From assembly GCF_014850955.1 (NCBI RefSeq), contig NZ_JACXSS010000001.1:62001-126000 (forward strand): a stretch of DNA of 64,000 bases, read 5' to 3'. The translations under genes and the position numbers were made by a program. This DNA comes from Methylomonas albis. GTDB lineage: Bacteria > Pseudomonadota > Gammaproteobacteria > Methylococcales > Methylomonadaceae. Every line of letters starts with the position of its first letter. The stretch's first letter is position 1. A model generated the notes under the pieces. That model was not told the origin of the DNA, did not search any database, and saw only the letters and a program-made list of their open reading frames with translations. Shown piece after piece: positions 7,761-16,275 of the stretch.

Positions 7761-9749
7761 TTAAAAGCTGGCGGCAATACCGATTTGCCCCCAAATGCCC
7801 GGCATTTGATAGCCCGGACGATACGCATAACGTTTGTCAAACAGGTTTTCTACGCTGACAAACAGCTCGCCTTTTTTACCTAACTCCGGGACAGGGTAGG
7901 CCAACCGGGTGTTCGCCACGGTAAATGCCTCGACGCGTTGATTATTCACTTCGCCTAGATTACGGGCCCGATTTAAAGCCCAGGTCCGCGCTTGGTATTG
8001 CAAATCAAAGGAAAAACGCAATGGACCGATGGGACCGTTGATACCGGCCGTGACTGCTTGCTCCGGCGTGTACGGTAAATTCGGAATGCTGGGGTTTAAC
8101 AAGGTCAATCCCGCAAACATGCTCCAATCGGCAAACAATTCCTGTTTCACGGAAGCTTCCAAACCACGCATCCAGTACGAACCATAATTCAAATACGCCC
8201 CCTGAGTTAAATCGAACACATAACGATTTTTGACGTTATCGATGAAAAAACTCAAGTCGATTTGCGTACCGTTAAATGGCGAGGCTTTCAAACCCACTTC
8301 GGCATGATCGACATTTTCCGGCGACAAGTTTTGCCAACCATTAGCTGAAAAGTTGGGTAGAAACCCGCCGGAGAACATATTTAAAGGTACATTGGCTAAG
8401 GCGCCGGAGTTAGCGGCAGCATCGATGCCGGGGTAATTCACGCCATTGGACACGTTACCAAATAAAGTCAAATCCTTGGAAACAAAAGACAAACCTGCAT
8501 GCGGCGATGCCTTGGATTTGTAATGGCTATGCTCGTAAAAGCGCACGCCCATGGAAGGAATCATCACCCAGTCTTTACTCAATACAAATTCGTGATTCAA
8601 TGCCAGATAAGGGCTGGTTAAACGGAAGGCCGGTGTGGCGAATTGATACACCTGGTTATTAGTTTGTGCCCCAAGATTGGTCACTTTGCCGTTCAGCCAT
8701 TCGGTATCGATACCGGCGAGGATAGTGCCGCCCTGCCACGGCGAGAATTGTTCTTTCCAGCGAAAGCCGTCCATGCTGTATTGGCTGAGCAGATTAGAGC
8801 GGGTATCGGCAAAACCGGTGAAATACGTGTTTTGTCTCAACCAATCGCCGTCGCCGCCATTGTGGTAAAGGCTAAATTTGCCGCGCCAATCGCCGTGCTC
8901 ATGACTGACACTCGCCGCGACCATGCCCGCCACCGTATCATACTCGCCGATTGGCGGCGTCACACCGTATTGGCCGGGGTCGCCGGCTTTGTTGTCGGCG
9001 TACAAAAAGGTCACGTCGGAGCGCCAATTTGGATTAATTTGATAACCGGCCTTGCCCAGCACATTACGCAATTCACCAAAACCGTTTTCCCGGTGGCCGT
9101 CCGATCTGGCATAGCCTTGTGCTAGCGAGAAATCAAAATCGCCATACTTGCCCTGTACATCGGCTTGTTCGGTAAACGTGCCGAAAAAACCGCCGGATAA
9201 ACGACCGCTGCCGTGTATACCATCTTCGGTAGCCGTTTTGGTTTGCAGATTGATCGAACCAAAGTTATTACCGTTGATATGCGGTTGCGGACCTTTATAC
9301 ACGGTGATCGATTGCATGCCGTTGACGGGTAGCAAATCTAATAAAGGATGATTCCAGGTCGCCATATACATAGGAATATCGTCGATATAGGTTTTGATCT
9401 CGCTGCCCGGCCGGCCCGTGCCTTGGCCCCGAATCGATACCGCGCCGCCTTGATCGCCACCGAAGGCGCCGACCGGGTTATAGCGCGAAATTTGCACACC
9501 CGGCGTTCTTTTCAACACGGACGCCAAATCCAGCGCATTCTGATCGCGAATTTGATCTTCGGTCACCACGGCCGACACGTCGGAAAACGAGTCCACGTGG
9601 GTTTCTTCTATGATGGGATTAGCCACCACCTCCGTGATCTCAAGCTCTTCGGTGTTTTGCTCCGCCATCGCGACTGCGGAATGCAGCAGCGCCAAAAAAA
9701 TCAACGAAGGCTTAGGTAAATCAAGTAGCGGTAACGCTGAGTATTTCAT
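7761..9749 (-). CDS. TonB-dependent receptor (no STN domain)
   Basis: A 662-residue outer-membrane receptor. The signal peptide ends near AMA (about residue 28). A plug domain follows: the TonB-box-like start LEITEVVANP, then LKRTPGVQI, VSIRGQGTGRPGSE and VYKGPQPHINGNNFGSINLQTK. The remainder is a beta-barrel ending in Phe (IGIAASF), as barrel proteins do. There is no N-terminal signalling extension, so it would not signal through FecR. Start 9749 (MKYSALPLL) gives the signal peptide. It is divergent from an AraC regulator and precedes a His-rich amidohydrolase, a context consistent with metal or metal-complex uptake. The ligand is not determinable from sequence. Confidence 0.9.
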   Translation of the reverse strand: MKYSALPLLDLPKPSLIFLALLHSAVAMAEQNTEELEITEVVANPIIEETHVDSFSDVSAVVTEDQIRDQNALDLASVLKRTPGVQISRYNPVGAFGGDQGGAVSIRGQGTGRPGSEIKTYIDDIPMYMATWNHPLLDLLPVNGMQSITVYKGPQPHINGNNFGSINLQTKTATEDGIHGSGRLSGGFFGTFTEQADVQGKYGDFDFSLAQGYARSDGHRENGFGELRNVLGKAGYQINPNWRSDVTFLYADNKAGDPGQYGVTPPIGEYDTVAGMVAASVSHEHGDWRGKFSLYHNGGDGDWLRQNTYFTGFADTRSNLLSQYSMDGFRWKEQFSPWQGGTILAGIDTEWLNGKVTNLGAQTNNQVYQFATPAFRLTSPYLALNHEFVLSKDWVMIPSMGVRFYEHSHYKSKASPHAGLSFVSKDLTLFGNVSNGVNYPGIDAAANSGALANVPLNMFSGGFLPNFSANGWQNLSPENVDHAEVGLKASPFNGTQIDLSFFIDNVKNRYVFDLTQGAYLNYGSYWMRGLEASVKQELFADWSMFAGLTLLNPSIPNLPYTPEQAVTAGINGPIGPLRFSFDLQYQARTWALNRARNLGEVNNQRVEAFTVANTRLAYPVPELGKKGELFVSVENLFDKRYAYRPGYQMPGIWGQIGIAASF

Positions 9750-10071
9750 GGCAATTCCAGGTTGAAAATCGGCAAAATTAAATCTCCGGACAATTTGAAC
9801 ATTTATCAACAGGCGTCCAAAAATATAGAGTTAATGTCGGGCCTAATTTTAACGAAAAGCTTCCCGCCGGCTTGCCGACTTTCATATGCGAAAGGGAATA
9901 TTTTTTATGCTATAAGTAGCGTCATACACAATAATTTTCTGACTGTCCGACTTAAATAAGCCAACCACCTCGGCGAGGTTAAATGCCACGAGCTATTTAG
10001 TTTGTTATTAATTGCGCTAAATAACATAGTTTAAATAATTTCAGCCCTTGTTAGCCGCCAACAAAATTGCG
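9750..10071. promoter_or_regulatory. Divergent promoter region, receptor / AraC regulator
   Basis: A 322-base AT-rich intergenic region between the start codons of the receptor and the AraC-type gene. It holds a TATTTAG ... CTAAATA inverted repeat (9994-10000 and 10017-10023) and an imperfect palindrome CCTCGGCGAGG at 9968-9978. Either could be an AraC operator, but neither is proven. I did not see a convincing Fur box. Confidence 0.35.
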
Positions 10072-11031
10072 ATGAATACAAAAATAGCGGGACGCTCGCG
10101 CATTAAACACGACGACTTGCTGTCGCAACAGCAAGGGCTTTTACTGAAACAATCGCTGCCGGATAATCTGGGCAAGGGCTATTCGGCGATATTCCAGCTT
10201 GATCCTGATCTGAGCTATATCGAAACTCATTTTCAACCCAATCAAGATTTAGCAATCCTGACCAGAGTGGATCAGCAAGAGCCCCGTTTGGTCGTCACTT
10301 TGGGCATGCAGGGCCAATCTCGCTTTGTGGATATGCAAGGCCGGGAGATTCTTTTTAAAGAAGGCTTTACCTCAATAAGCTTATTTAACGCCAGTATTGG
10401 CGAACGCCAATATCAAGCCAATAATGCCATGTCTCAGGTGCGCTTTTCGATGAGTAAAGCCTGGTTGAATAGATATTTAGGCGAAAATGCCACTGAGCGG
10501 CTTATTAATAAAAACGGCATGAATTTATTAGCTTATAAACCCATTTCAAATGCCGGATTAATTGCCACCCGGCAGTTATTAAATTATGACGTTGACAGCC
10601 CGGTAAAACACATATTTATGCATGCTCAAGCCATGTCTATCTTAGCCGCCGAAATGAGTCATCTCTGGCAAGATAGTCAGAAAAGCAGGCTGGCATTTAC
10701 TCAACAGGATACGGCCATGGCTCAAGCCGCTCGCACCATTCTACTTAATGAATTTAAAGCCCCGCCCTCGGTGGCGGAGTTGGCAAAGCGGGTCGGTACT
10801 AATCAATTTAAATTAAAGCAATTATTTCATCATTCTTTTAATACTACACCATACGGTTTATTGCTTGAGATTAGAATGAAAACCGCCTATCGTTTATTAG
10901 AATCAGGTCGCTGTCATATCGATGTTGCCGCAAACTCTGTTGGTTATAATCACGCCAGTAATTTCAGCACCGCTTTTAGAAAATATTTCGGTATCTCTCC
11001 CGGAAATATCACCAAAAAGAACAAATCCTAA
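10072..11031 (+). CDS. AraC-family transcriptional regulator (PchR-like)
   Basis: About 319 residues. The N-terminal two thirds is a ligand-sensing region without a cupin signature I can name. The C-terminal roughly 100 residues are two AraC helix-turn-helix motifs: PPSVAELAKRVGTNQFKLKQLF and, in the second, the VGYNHASNFSTAFRKYFGISP consensus. The layout recalls PchR-type regulators that activate siderophore-receptor genes when bound by the ferri-siderophore. It is divergent from the receptor gene at 9749, its likely target. The start is uncertain: ATG 10072 (MNTKIAG) is used, and a TTG at 10048 is in frame. Neither has a strong ribosome-binding site. Confidence 0.85.
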   Translation: MNTKIAGRSRIKHDDLLSQQQGLLLKQSLPDNLGKGYSAIFQLDPDLSYIETHFQPNQDLAILTRVDQQEPRLVVTLGMQGQSRFVDMQGREILFKEGFTSISLFNASIGERQYQANNAMSQVRFSMSKAWLNRYLGENATERLINKNGMNLLAYKPISNAGLIATRQLLNYDVDSPVKHIFMHAQAMSILAAEMSHLWQDSQKSRLAFTQQDTAMAQAARTILLNEFKAPPSVAELAKRVGTNQFKLKQLFHHSFNTTPYGLLLEIRMKTAYRLLESGRCHIDVAANSVGYNHASNFSTAFRKYFGISPGNITKKNKS

Positions 11032-11102
11032 GGGCAAGGGTTTACTATACTCACGACGCTTAAAAATACCGCCGGGCGTATCGAAGCCCCCGATCCGGGA
11101 AC

Positions 11103-12086
11103 ATGGAGATTCGAGGCTTTTCGATACATCCGGCTACGCTCGTGCCGAGCAGAGTTAATTTAGCCCCATTGCCAGTGCCCGCAAACGCCGATCAGCCGCA
11201 GTCCAAGCCAACGCTTAAACCAAACCCCTCGCAAACCAGCCGCCGCGGCTTGATCTATATGCTGGTCGCTTGTGTGTTGTTTTCGTTTATGAATGCCGGT
11301 GCGTACGCAATCGGCTTATTGGATACCGGTTTGCCTTCCAGCATGATCAGCTTTATCCGCATCCTGACCAATTTGCTAATTCTGGCAATCCCGGCGCTGA
11401 TTGACCGCAAATTGACCGGCCTGTTTGGCGATGGCCGGCCATCGCTGTGGTTACGCGGCTTATTCGGCAGCACGGCCTTGATGCTATCGTTTGCAGCCAT
11501 TGCCCGCATCGGCCCCGGCGAGAGTGCTTTCCTAACCGCCAGCAGTGGCGTGTTTGTGATGCTATTAGGGCCGCTGGTACTGGGCCAGAAGAATTCGCTA
11601 TTGGTCTGGTTGGCGATTATCGGTTCGTTCTGCGGGGTATCTTTGCTATTTGATGTGCACAACAGCCATAACCTGTTCGGTCAAACCATGGCTTTGCTGG
11701 CTGGATTGCTGTCGGCGTTGGCTTATTTGATGGTTGCGCGCGCCGGGCGCAGTAATACGCCGCAAACAGTGATCTTTTATTTTTGTCTGGTCGGCCTTGT
11801 GCTCCACGCTCTGTATTTTGTGGAGTTCGGCTATCGCTTGCCCGGTACGCCGGAAAGCTGGGGATTGCTATTATTGGTTGGCCTATCGGGTAGCGGCGCG
11901 CAACATTATATGACCCGCGCCTATCAATCGGCACCGGCGGCCTTGGTTAGCTCGATTGGTTATTTAGCTCCGGTATTAAGCCTGGCTTGGAGCATCGTGC
12001 TGTTCGAACAAATCCCCGGCCAAACCGCCTTGCTCGGTGCTGCCCTGATCTTGTTATTTGGTGTTGTGTTGCCGTTTCTACGCTAA
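11103..12086 (+). CDS. EamA-family (DMT superfamily) exporter
   Basis: An integral inner-membrane protein of up to 327 residues with two EamA repeats, about ten TM segments in all, starting at GLIYMLVACVLFSF (about residue 49). Typical signatures are GESAFLTASSGVFVMLLGPLVLGQ in repeat 1 and AALVSSIGYLAPVLSLAWSIVLFEQ in repeat 2. DMT exporters move metabolites or drugs; the substrate is unknown. The N-terminal 45 residues are not conserved-looking, and their DNA (11110-11150) resembles a dispersed intergenic sequence. The true start may therefore be the GTG at 11175 or later. It is convergent with the ferritin-like gene. Confidence 0.85.
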   Translation: MEIRGFSIHPATLVPSRVNLAPLPVPANADQPQSKPTLKPNPSQTSRRGLIYMLVACVLFSFMNAGAYAIGLLDTGLPSSMISFIRILTNLLILAIPALIDRKLTGLFGDGRPSLWLRGLFGSTALMLSFAAIARIGPGESAFLTASSGVFVMLLGPLVLGQKNSLLVWLAIIGSFCGVSLLFDVHNSHNLFGQTMALLAGLLSALAYLMVARAGRSNTPQTVIFYFCLVGLVLHALYFVEFGYRLPGTPESWGLLLLVGLSGSGAQHYMTRAYQSAPAALVSSIGYLAPVLSLAWSIVLFEQIPGQTALLGAALILLFGVVLPFLR

Positions 12087-12102
12087 AGCTAAGCTGTTGG
12101 GT

Positions 12103-12130
12103 TGGCGGCCACCGCTAAACGGGGCCGCCA
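12103..12130. terminator. Hairpin between convergent genes
   Basis: A perfect TGGCGGCC ... GGCCGCCA 8-bp stem with a 12-base loop lies between the convergent exporter and ferritin-like genes. It could serve both strands, but it has no U-tract. Confidence 0.35.
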
Positions 12131-12149
12131 CCAAACACTAAGCTCAGAT

Positions 12150-13049
12150 TTAAACCGCAACCTTGCAATAGGACGGGATCCAACTGCGGGCGATCATATA
12201 GTCGGGCAATTGGTTGAAGTCGAAAGCCTCGCCGTGGGCGATCATTCGTTTGACGTCAAACAGTTCGCCCACTTCCGGAATATCCCGGTAAAACAGGGTG
12301 TAAAACGGCTTAACCAGCAAGCGCGCTATTTTAATACCCACGGGGCCGATGAAATTTCGCCGTTGGCCGACATGCGCGACTTCGTCGATGGTGATTTCGT
12401 CCAGCAAGGCTTTCAGGCGATCCCGGACTTCCGGCTCGTCCGCCAACAACTCGTCAAATAGCTCATACAAGTGACAATAAAAACTGACACCCATCAACTC
12501 TGTGACAAAGGCCGGCGTATCCATTAACACCCCCGGCAACTTGGGAAACTGCTCGTATATCATTTCCTTAAACGGGGTCAGCGGTTCCCAAACTACTCGC
12601 TCCAAGCCGCAGGTTTTCAGCATCTCATCGAACAAGCGCCAATGGCAAAACTCTTCCGCCAAATGCACACGGGAAATCTTATCCTCCACGCTATGGGAAT
12701 TGGCCATATCCGGCACTACCTCCCACGCACCTTTGATACCCACCCATTCGTGACGCGCGAACTTATAAATGCCGCAGAGCAATAAGGTCAGCTTGTCCAG
12801 GGACTTGGGATCGTCCACCATATTCACGTAATTTCTATAAAACGCGTCCGGATCTGCCAGAGGTTTGTGTAAGCGCACCGGATTAGTTTGAAAATAGGCC
12901 AGACGCTCGCGCTTTTTGGCCAAATCCTTGTCTGCTTCCAACAGCTCGCCGCCATGTTGTTGGGTAAACAACCAATAATCGGCAAAATTTTCCTGCCGTT
13001 GTGTAGCGCTGGCGGGAGTGAAAATAGAACGATATTTAGCCTGAGTCAC
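12150..13049 (-). CDS. Ferritin-like diiron-type protein of unknown function
   Basis: A 299-residue soluble, largely helical protein. It carries two EXXH motifs, E133-F-C-H136 (in HLAEEFCHW) and E223-V-A-H226 (in DEITIDEVAHVGQ), each in a long helix and flanked by further acidic residues (E132, E218). Another helix, TELMGVSFYCHLYELFDELL, lies between them. This is the arrangement expected of ferritin-like diiron carboxylate proteins such as diiron oxygenases or desaturase-like enzymes. No signal peptide is present. I do not recognise a named family. It stands alone between the convergent exporter and the downstream end of the adaptor-ATPase operon, so context gives no substrate. Confidence 0.65.
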   Translation of the reverse strand: MTQAKYRSIFTPASATQRQENFADYWLFTQQHGGELLEADKDLAKKRERLAYFQTNPVRLHKPLADPDAFYRNYVNMVDDPKSLDKLTLLLCGIYKFARHEWVGIKGAWEVVPDMANSHSVEDKISRVHLAEEFCHWRLFDEMLKTCGLERVVWEPLTPFKEMIYEQFPKLPGVLMDTPAFVTELMGVSFYCHLYELFDELLADEPEVRDRLKALLDEITIDEVAHVGQRRNFIGPVGIKIARLLVKPFYTLFYRDIPEVGELFDVKRMIAHGEAFDFNQLPDYMIARSWIPSYCKVAV

Positions 13050-13175
13050 TTGAAATTTCCGCTAGGTGGATAAAATCGCCTGATTTTACAGGATAGCTAG
13101 CCCAAAGGTGAGGATTAAAACTTCTCCAACCTGGTGAGTTGTAAGGCTTTATTTTACTTCAGTAGCCCAGCAAAG

Positions 13176-13847
13176 CTAAGATGTACCGCCTGCCAGCTGC
13201 CCATCGACAATACGCAGTTGCCGCTTGGCCCTTTCGCCGATGTTTTGATCGTGAGTGATGATAATCAAGGTCACACCTTGCCGATTCAGATTCTCCAGTA
13301 ACTCGATAATGTCCTGCCCGGATTTGCTGTCCAGATTACCGGTTGGCTCGTCCGCCAATAGAATGCCCGGTTGCATGATCATCGCCCTGGCAATGGCGAT
13401 GCGCTGCAGCTGGCCGCCGGACAACTGATTGGGCTTATGCTCGGCTCTATCCAATAAATTCACCGAGGCCAGCGCCTGCCAAACCCGTTGCTTGCGCTGC
13501 TTGCTATCGATGCCAGCCAAGATCATCGGCATCTCGATATTTTCCGCAGCGGTGAGCCTGGGGATCAAATGAAAAAACTGAAACACAAAGCCGATATTAT
13601 CGCGACGAATCCGCGCCAGCTCGTCGTCGCTTTGCCGGGTGACATCGGTGCCGTTCAACAGATATTGGCCGGACGACGGCTGGTCGAGCAAAGCAACAAT
13701 GTTTAACAGCGTCGATTTGCCGGAGCCGGACGGCCCCATCACCGATACATACTCGCCGGGGCCGATAGCCAGGTCTATGCCGTTCAGAGCCTGCACGGTT
13801 TGCTCGCCCACCTGAAACACCCGGCGGATACCGCTGAGTTGAATCAT
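13176..13847 (-). CDS. MacB/LolD-type ABC transporter ATPase
   Basis: A 223-residue stand-alone nucleotide-binding subunit. Walker A GPSGSGKST is at 38-46, the Q-loop Gln at 90, the ABC signature LSGGQLQ at 142-148, Walker B ILLADE at 162-167 followed by PTGNLDS, and the switch His at 199. Sequence details (EPTGNLDS, VSVMGPSGSGKSTLLNI) place it in the MacB/LolD/FtsE group. Its ATG overlaps the stop of the adaptor gene by 4 bases (ATGA), so they are co-translated. No permease follows; the tandem permeases at 3967-6373 are the likely partners. Confidence 0.93.
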   Translation of the reverse strand: MIQLSGIRRVFQVGEQTVQALNGIDLAIGPGEYVSVMGPSGSGKSTLLNIVALLDQPSSGQYLLNGTDVTRQSDDELARIRRDNIGFVFQFFHLIPRLTAAENIEMPMILAGIDSKQRKQRVWQALASVNLLDRAEHKPNQLSGGQLQRIAIARAMIMQPGILLADEPTGNLDSKSGQDIIELLENLNRQGVTLIIITHDQNIGERAKRQLRIVDGQLAGGTS

Positions 13848-14980
13848 GGTTTGACGCTGACCGTCACGCCAGCCGCAACGCCTTCTTTACCGACTGAAGT
13901 GACCACCTTGTCGCCAACCTTAAGACCGGACAGCACTTCGGTGAAACTCCAGTTGGACAGACCGGGCTGGAAGCTTTGTTCACGCAACACATTGTCGTCG
14001 TCTATCAACAAGACGCGATGATTGTCCAGAATTGCCTCGGCCGGCAAACGTAGCGTGTGGTCTTTTTGATTAAGTAAAACTTCGATGTCGGCACTGTAAC
14101 CCGGCAACAATTCCGCCAGATCTTTGGGATCCCGAAGAGTTACTTCAACTTCCACCGTACGCGCCTGTTTTTCCTTTTCCAACACATAGGGCGCGACGCG
14201 GGTCACGATGCCGGAACAACGCTTGTCCGGAAACGCATCCAGCGACACGCAAGCGCTCATGCCGGTCTTGATGCTGGCCGCATCCACTTCATCGATAGGC
14301 GCCGAGACAGTCAAACAGCTGACATCCAACAAATCGATAGGCGGCAAGGTCGGAATCCCCGGCGGCGACGGCGTCACGAACTCGCCCAACTCGGCATTAA
14401 CTTCCGCGACTGTGCCGTCGAACGGCGCTTTTACCAATGTGCGCTGCACCGCGGCTTCCGCCACGCCCAACTGCGCTTCGGTTACTTCAATGGCTTGCAT
14501 TCCGGCGCGACAGGCCGCGCGTTGCGACTTGCCCCCGGTCACCGACTTGTCGACTTGCTCCACAGACACCACGTTTTTGTGTTTTTGTAATTCTGTCATC
14601 CGTGCCGCTTCCCGCTCTGCGCCACCTGCTAGTTGGCAGGTCTGATCGGCGCTGGCCCGGCTGGCCTTGATCTGCGCTTTTTGCAGCTCGACTTGGGCTT
14701 TTAAATCTTGATTCCACACCTCAAGCAATACCTGGCCCTGTTTAACCTTATCGCCTTCCTTAACTAGCAACTGGGCCACCTGTCCGCCGGTCGCCGGCGC
14801 TAAATATGCGCGTCGACAAGCTTTAACGGTCCCCACCCGCGTATTCGCCACTGTCGCCCGCACTTCGCCTTCCGCCAATGTATACACCTCCACTTCAACT
14901 GGCTGCGGGCGGCGGCTATAGAGAATGCTTGCCGCGAGGGCTATCAATAAGGCGACAACGAGCAGAGTTTTGCTTTTCAT
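13844..14980 (-). CDS. HlyD/MacA-type periplasmic adaptor (membrane fusion protein)
   Basis: A 378-residue protein with an N-terminal signal anchor (MKSKTLLVVALLIALAASIL). The biotinyl-lipoyl half-motif is at about 60-100 (GGQVAQLLVKEGDKVKQGQVLLEVWNQDLK), followed by a coiled-coil hairpin (about 100-190), the returning lipoyl half (VKAPFDGTVAEVNAELGEFV) and beta-barrel and membrane-proximal domains. It links the ABC inner-membrane complex to an outer-membrane channel. It has an unusual number of Cys residues (in ACRRAYLA, TCQLAG, AACRAG, VSCLTV, SACVSL and KRCSGIV). It is first in a two-gene operon with the ATPase. Confidence 0.9.
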   Translation of the reverse strand: MKSKTLLVVALLIALAASILYSRRPQPVEVEVYTLAEGEVRATVANTRVGTVKACRRAYLAPATGGQVAQLLVKEGDKVKQGQVLLEVWNQDLKAQVELQKAQIKASRASADQTCQLAGGAEREAARMTELQKHKNVVSVEQVDKSVTGGKSQRAACRAGMQAIEVTEAQLGVAEAAVQRTLVKAPFDGTVAEVNAELGEFVTPSPPGIPTLPPIDLLDVSCLTVSAPIDEVDAASIKTGMSACVSLDAFPDKRCSGIVTRVAPYVLEKEKQARTVEVEVTLRDPKDLAELLPGYSADIEVLLNQKDHTLRLPAEAILDNHRVLLIDDDNVLREQSFQPGLSNWSFTEVLSGLKVGDKVVTSVGKEGVAAGVTVSVKP

Positions 14981-15370
14981 GGAACGAGTGCGCGAATAAG
15001 AGGCATAGTTGTTAGCCTACATCGACGCAGGTGGATTGCCAAGCCATACTCAGATTAGCGCGAAGAATAAACACGGCATGTAAGCAGGCGGCAAAGCCTT
15101 GCCGGCTGGTGGCAAATCGATTGCCGCCAATCCGGTTATTAGCCCGAAACCTAAGGTTTGTCGCTATGGCCGCACTATTTTCCGGCAATTTCTTAACAAG
15201 CTTTTACTCATCTTTACCAAAACCACCCTGTCGGTGGCCGGTTTTAGGCCGATAGTTTGCACTAGCGTTGATGCGGAATCGCAGCGCGTCAAACGGTCGT
15301 CCCGTATTTTGCAAACGGCAAGCCGCGCCAAGGCCTGCCAGGTTTACCATTACTAGATGAGGATACAACA
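14981..15370. other. Intergenic region, adaptor operon / EF-hand gene
   Basis: 390 bases between divergent genes. Small open frames here lack coding character. A CCACC-CTGTC-GGTGG hairpin-like stretch (around 15225-15240) is the only structure I saw. TGAGGAT just before ATG 15371 is the ribosome-binding site of the EF-hand gene. Confidence 0.4.
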
Positions 15371-16090
15371 ATGAGCAGCATCAACAGCGTTAACAGTTCC
15401 GGCTCGGGAATGATGTACGGTGGCATGAAAGCCATGCAAAAGCCCGATCCGGCCAAAATGGCCGAGGATTTGTTTTCCAAGCTGGATACAAAGGGCCAGG
15501 GCTATATCGAAAAGAGCGATTTACAGGCTGCGCTAAGCAGCGTGTCGGGCTCGGACAGTTCGTCGAGCAGTAGTGCCGATGATATGTTTTCCAAACTGGA
15601 TGGCAACGGCGACGGCAAAGTCACCCAGGCGGAAATGCAGGCGACGCTGGAAAAAATGGCTTCCGAACTGGACGGCCCGTTTCCGAGAATGCGTATGCAA
15701 GGACAAGGGGATATGCCGCCACCTCCACCCGGAGGCCAAGAAGGCGATCAGGGTTTTACCAAGGATCAATTGACCAGCATATCGAATGACCTGAGCAGTT
15801 CAGATAGCAAGCGCTCGGAATTGATGAGCGATATAGCGTCTAACTTCGACGCCGCCGACAGCAATGGCGATGGCAAGGTCACCGCTAGCGAAGCCAGAGC
15901 CTACGAAGAGTCGAAAAATTCGTCGACTACAACAGCTGGGAGCTCGACCGACGCCGCGACCTCAACCTCGTCCGCCAGCACCACGGACGATGTCGACAAA
16001 CACTTCATGAAACAAATGATGCAATTGCTTCACGCCTACGGCGGTCAAGATCGAGAATCCGAAGGCAGCAATATTTCGACGACAGCCTGA
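15371..16090 (+). CDS. EF-hand calcium-binding protein
   Basis: A 239-residue, Ser/Asp-rich protein with EF-hand loops. Two are canonical: D77-GNGDGKVTQA-E88 and D163-SNGDGKVTAS-E174. A degenerate one (about 39-50, DTKGQGYIEKSD) comes first. A Pro-rich stretch (MPPPPPGG, 115-122) separates the two canonical hands, and Ser/Thr-rich low-complexity segments flank them. No signal peptide is evident, although the N-terminus SSINSVNSSGSGMMYGG resembles leaderless exported proteins. The layout recalls the XopAW-like EF-hand proteins annotated in Xanthomonas and environmental Proteobacteria; export by a secretion system is only inference. Calcium binding is strongly predicted; the function is unknown. 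Confidence 0.85.
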   Translation: MSSINSVNSSGSGMMYGGMKAMQKPDPAKMAEDLFSKLDTKGQGYIEKSDLQAALSSVSGSDSSSSSSADDMFSKLDGNGDGKVTQAEMQATLEKMASELDGPFPRMRMQGQGDMPPPPPGGQEGDQGFTKDQLTSISNDLSSSDSKRSELMSDIASNFDAADSNGDGKVTASEARAYEESKNSSTTTAGSSTDAATSTSSASTTDDVDKHFMKQMMQLLHAYGGQDRESEGSNISTTA

Positions 16091-16107
16091 TCGAAAAATC
16101 AGATTTC

Positions 16108-16124
16108 GGCGGGATTAACCCGCC
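16108..16124. repeat. GC-rich hairpin after the EF-hand gene
   Basis: GGCGGG-ATTAA-CCCGCC, a perfect 6-bp stem, 18 bases after the stop. Without a U-run it is at best a weak terminator. Confidence 0.3.
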
Positions 16125-16162
16125 GGGACGTTTGAGTCTAATTTTCTGAATGCGACTGCACG

Positions 16163-16192
16163 GACGGACGGGTTTTTAAAAACCCGTCCGTC
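16163..16192. terminator. 30-bp perfect palindrome between convergent genes
   Basis: GACGGACGGGTTTTT followed directly by its exact reverse complement. It lies between the convergent EF-hand and receptor genes. The symmetric A/T core flanked by G/C arms suits a bidirectional terminator, although the U-run sits inside the stem rather than after it. Confidence 0.5.
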
Positions 16193-16275
16193 ATGTTTTG
16201 GCGGAATTGGACAGTGGGTTTGAAGCGTTGAGGTGGGGTTAAAATCCTGCTAATTTCGCGCCTTCGCGTAGTTTC

